Origin: Acanthopleura granulata
Lineage: Eukaryota; Mollusca; Polyplacophora; Chitonida; Chitonidae
Length of the DNA stretch: 64,000 bases
Assembly (NCBI GenBank): GCA_016165875.1
Contig: JABBOT010000022.1
Location: 2,507,333-2,571,332, forward strand
Direction of reading: 5' to 3'
Of the stretch, positions 60,401 to 64,000 are shown piece after piece. Each line of letters starts with the position of its first letter. Within the stretch, counting starts at the first letter, position 1. Below the pieces are notes generated by a model. That model made no database searches. It worked only from the letters and a program-made list of their open reading frames with translations, and had not been told where the DNA came from. Both the position numbers and the translations under genes were made by a program.

Positions 60401-61789
60401 TGCACAGGTCACTCCTCTCTTATAGCTTTACGAATATGCATAGATCTCAATGGCACGATGGAGACAGCCTTCAATGTTTGTTAGCTGTAGGAAGGCCAAG
60501 ATAAAAAAAAAACACTAAGAAAAGAATAACACCGATGACTCAAAAAGCAACTGGTTATTGAACCGGTTTCGTATAGACTGGTTTGGCCTGCAGCGCTAAT
60601 CACTCATTCGTACAGACTGGTACTCTCTGGTATAACCTGCGTCATTATTTCGCGTTTCACGTAGCATCCACCGTAATGTTTTTGTTCCCTTCATTCGTGT
60701 TTCTTTAGAGCTCCTCGTGACCATGGCTTCAGTACTAAGCTAAATAATTAAAACCGTCGTTGGTTTTGAGATAGATTCTCCGAAGTTGGGGGCAGATAGC
60801 TGCACGCGATTCGGCAATCGCTCGACCACAGACCCGTTGGTCATTCTGACGTCCGGGTTTCCCAGAACCCTGAGGCTTGCTTTGAAACCTTTACAGATTT
60901 AGAGCCATTCATTTAAAAACTTTGGTCACCCTACTACTTCTTTTTTCGAACATTTTTTGAACAGGGTACTACTTGACCATTAATAAATAAGCCTGCGCTG
61001 GTGTGATTTTTATGAACGACGCTTACTTTCACAACTGTCTTGACCACAGAAGGATCTATTCTTTGCTTCACTTTTATATTCCATCATCCTCTTGCACGCA
61101 GCTTCTTCGTCAATAGCTAAATACCACTAGATTGAGGCCGACTGGAGTGTGTTACGTACCCACATGATAAGCACAGAGTAGGTTTCCCTTCTGGATCAAA
61201 TGTTAGCCCTCAATCGCTTCAAGGTAAAGTTTCCCTTGATAGGCCAAATAGGGCAAATCAGAACCAGATGTCGATAAAAAAGTAAATGCTATCGAGAACA
61301 AGACATTCGTTACACATAATGATATAAAAACTCCCAAAAGGATAGGGATGAAGGGGTTTCATCAGTGATTTCACTAGTATTGTATTATATAATTTCTCAT
61401 TCACTGAGATAACGGTTTGTGCGAACGGTCTAATGAAATCATCCATATTGCTATTCCACAATCCAATGCGGCGGTACTGTGTTATTCTGCACAAATCTGA
61501 ATGTTATACTGCGTGGTGATATCCATATTACAGTCTAAACCTCAAGCTCTTATGATGGTGTAATTAAAAATTCATAACTCCCGTAACACCAGTAATTTAT
61601 CCCACTCACTGTTTCTTCTCTAATTGGTTGGGTTGGTTACCTCCAAGATTCATGGAATAATAATATGATTTACCCATTTAATTATTTTTCGTGCTGCCAG
61701 TAAGTAGAAAAGAGCCTTTAGTTAAGTTGATTAACTAAGTTACAAAGTTGGAAAAGCTAGGATTGTACAATGAGCTATTTGCTTATGGG
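60401..61789. other. unannotated DNA
   Basis: A minus-strand frame at 61258-61494 has no domain. No repeat was recognised. Confidence 0.4.
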
Positions 61790-62010
61790 ACATTGTCGGG
61801 GGATCTTCAGCACATCCCACTGAACTGGTTTTCTCTTGGTATTCGATGAGGCCCCAGGTTCAAAGCCAGCTTTAGCTGAAGTTTGTCAGAATCCTACTAA
61901 ATATCCGTGGTTTTGTCCTTGTCTTCCAGGTATTCGCAAATAGTAAACCTGTCTGCCAGTTGACGGATACTTCCTTCTTGAATGCGTCGTGAAACACCAA
62001 TCAGATAAGG
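61790..62010 (+). mobile_element. third SINE type or deleted variant, shared tail
   Basis: A B-box-like GGTTCAAAGCC (61857-61867) is followed by CAGCTTTAGCTGAAGTTTGT. About 110 bp later come TCTTGAATGCGTCGTGAAAC and ACCAATCAGATAA, which match the SINE tail (TCTTGAGTACGGCGTAAAAC, ACCAATCAAATAA). The A-box region is unclear, so the left limit is approximate. The B-box neighbourhood resembles the remnant at 26.0 kb, which supports a separate family. Confidence 0.58.
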
Positions 62011-62594
62011 AAATATAGGGTTATGCTGCTCTGGTTGTACCGGTGCTTTGAAAACCTTCTCCGCGAAGGACATGTTTTTTTTTACTGTCGCTAAATGGAT
62101 TGCTCCATCTATTCCCGTTGACTGGCACGTTCGTGGCAAATTGGTCGTGTTTCAAAACTTCGTTTCAGACAGGAATGAGACAGTTTTCTGGCAGTCGCTG
62201 TGTGTGTGTGTCAACCGGCCTTTGCCTTTGAGTCAGAGCTATTTGATGCTGACATGGCCGAACGGTGGCTGAATACTGATGCAAGAGTGTCTGGGTCCAT
62301 TCATTTATAGCACATATTACTTGTCAGCATCTAATACCAGAAGCCAGAGGAATAACGGCAATTTGGGTTTGCGGCTGACCTACATAAATATCAAGATGCA
62401 TGAGCCAATGGCACTGCCGATATACATACATCTTCTCTGTGCGACTGAGACGACGTTCTGTCCGTGAACCTAACGATGTCCATTCGTCCAGTAATCATGT
62501 CGACATTTATTGGTACATTTCCCTTGTTCCTATATTTAGATCTTTGGAAAAGGGGATCATACTTACATGTCACGTGAAAAAATAACACGTGAAA
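62011..62594. other. unannotated DNA
   Basis: Frames at 62048-62588 overlap on both strands without domains. No gene is called. Confidence 0.4.
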
Positions 62595-63370
62595 GTTGTT
62601 TATTTAATAAGCCCTTCTAACATACGGGATTACTACTGAGGCGTTATTCCTCAGTAGTTATTCGTCGTAAAGTACATGATTGCTACGTGACGTTATACCG
62701 CAATCATTTATTAGGATTGCTAAAGCGCATTATATCTCAACCAATCATTCATCCTAACGTAAAGGATTGCTATTAAGGCGTTATACCTCAATCATTCATT
62801 CGTCCCAACGGACGTAGCGTTATACCTCAATCATTCATTCATTCATCCTAACGCATAGGATTGTTAATGTGGCGTTATACCTCAATCATTCATTCATCCT
62901 AACGCATAGGATTGTTAATGTGGCGTTATACCTCAATCATTCATTCGTCCCAACGGACGTAGCGTTATACCTCAATCATTCATTCATTCATCCTAACGCA
63001 TAGGATTGTTAATGTGGCGTTATACCTCAATCATCCATTATTCCTAACTCATAGGATTGTTAATGTGGCGTTATACCTCAATCATTCATTCGTCCTTACT
63101 CATAGGATTGTTAATGTGGCCTTAAAACTCAATCATTCATTCATCCTAACGCATAGGATTGTTAATGTGGCGTTATACCTCAATCATCGATTCATCCTAA
63201 CCTATAGGATTGTTAATGTTGGGTTATACCTCAATTATTCACTCGTTCTATCTTAGGGAATTGCTAACGTGGCATTTTACTCTCGATCATTCATTCGTTC
63301 TAACGTACACGATTGTTAATAAGGCGTTATACATCATCATACATACATGATTCATTCATTTTAACGTACA
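62595..63370. repeat. long minisatellite, 51-bp unit, ~14 copies
   Basis: The unit runs CCTCAATCATTCATTCATCC, TAACGCATAGGATTGTTAAT, GTGGCGTTATA. CCTCAAT-type starts at 62786, 62825, 62880, 62931, 62970, 63025, 63076, 63127, 63178, 63229 and 63281 give steps of 39, 55, 51, 39, 55, 51, 51, 51, 51 and 52 bp. The 39+55+51 block (145 bp, with CGTCCCAACGGACGTAGCG) is duplicated. Units before 62786 and after 63281 are decayed. An ACTACTGAGG/CCTCAGTAGT hairpin lies at 62632-62658. The 51-bp step keeps a frame open (63014-63256, 17-residue repeats with THRIVNV), which is not called as a gene. Confidence 0.95.
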
Positions 63371-63901
63371 TGTGACACACTTGCAACTGGAATATCCAGA
63401 AAGTAACTAGCTTCAATTTTCTACTTTATCGCTCAAGGGAACTGAACAAATCCGCACAAGAGTAAGAATACACTAAACTCATGAAGAATAAGACGCGATA
63501 GACAAGTCGATTGGGTTACACATGGCTGGTATTCCGAACATGGACAGCATAATGCTATCTGCGCTTATACATGTCGGCTTATTTGTCTCGAGGTTTTACT
63601 CTAGTATCGATTTTATATGCAGGTGTACTGATGTTGCTTTAGCTAATCATACATTACACGGCCAGCCTCATAAGGCTGTGGTGTTTGTCCATCTTATTTG
63701 TACTTTAAGATACATCGAGACTCTTTTATGTAACATCTATTGAACTTAATCAATCAATAGTGTTCATAGCCTAAAATGGTGGTTCAAAGAAACCTTGCAT
63801 TCAGTGTTTTGTCGGTAAATTCCTTTAAAGGTTCTTTTCGACAGGAAAAGATGTTTATTTGCCTATATAGGTTACACTTGTGCTCTACTGTTTTAGAATG
63901 T
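63371..63901. other. unannotated DNA
   Basis: A plus-strand frame of 73 codons (63522-63743) has no domain or splice support. Confidence 0.4.
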
Positions 63902-64000
63902 AGCCTCTACCTCATTGCCCAGCTCATGCTAGATTTCTCTCCGGCCATACGTGGAAAGGTTTGTCAGCAACATGCGGATGGTCGTGGGTTATCCCCGCCA
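63902..64000 (+). mobile_element. SINE copy cut by the window end
   Basis: AGCCTCTACCTCATTGC, then CAGCTCATGCTAGATTTCTC, TCCGGCCATACGTGGAAAGG and CAACATGCGGATGGTCGTGG, match the first SINE family in its own orientation (reverse of the copies at 5.3 and 44.3 kb). The B-box stretch (GTCGCTGTGAGTTCAAGTC) between AATGC and CCAGCTCATG is missing, and the tRNA-like head is not recognisable upstream. The tail would lie beyond position 64000. Confidence 0.82.

Noticed and set aside
63014..63256. Repetitive 80-codon frame with 17-residue periods
   Set aside because: It is explained fully by the 51-bp minisatellite, whose period is a multiple of three.

Overview
The window looks like non-coding nuclear DNA from an animal with a large, repeat-rich genome. 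There are no bacterial-style operons, no long open frames and no recognisable protein domain. The longest open frames (about 140-145 codons) are what chance gives in 64 kb of AT-rich DNA. The best taxonomic clue is a tRNA-derived SINE with several copies. Its body and 3' tail (a GGCCGCCGTCGTATAAGTG-like core, then CTTGAGTACGGCGTAAAAC and a TTTR-type tail) match, from memory, SINEs I associate with molluscs. I therefore favour a marine mollusc or a related lophotrochozoan; the class cannot be told from this sequence.

Layout. 0-5 kb: a degenerate ~50-bp repeat field, unassigned DNA and a 42-bp minisatellite at 4.5 kb. 5.3-5.6 kb: a complete SINE with a perfect 12-bp target duplication. 6.8-8.9 kb: a dispersed repeat (family A), then 40-bp and 45-bp minisatellites. 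10-14 kb: a decayed ~30-bp array and a 56/57-bp array. 15.7 kb: a 96-nt segment that looks like a spliced coding exon. 16.1-16.5 kb: a MITE-like element. 20.6-24.6 kb: dispersed family B, two more family A copies and a long ~28-bp array. 29.6-34.2 kb: two SINE insertions with target duplications, a 21-bp array and a SINE tail. 35-40 kb: two weak coding candidates. 42-45 kb: a SINE fragment, then a SINE nested inside a family B copy, then another family B copy. 46.8-51.3 kb: four short arrays. 54-58 kb: a dinucleotide repeat, two arrays and two SINE fragments. 59.5-64 kb: two SINEs with different bodies but the same tail, a ~104-bp higher-order array, a ~770-bp array of 51-bp units, and a SINE cut by the window end.

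Function. No complete gene can be assembled. The coding candidates are low-confidence exon guesses, not gene calls, and could not be assigned to a family. The strongest content is the repeat landscape: at least 15 unrelated tandem arrays, about ten SINE copies or pieces, two unnamed dispersed families and one short inverted-repeat transposon. I did not find a new biological system that I can defend.
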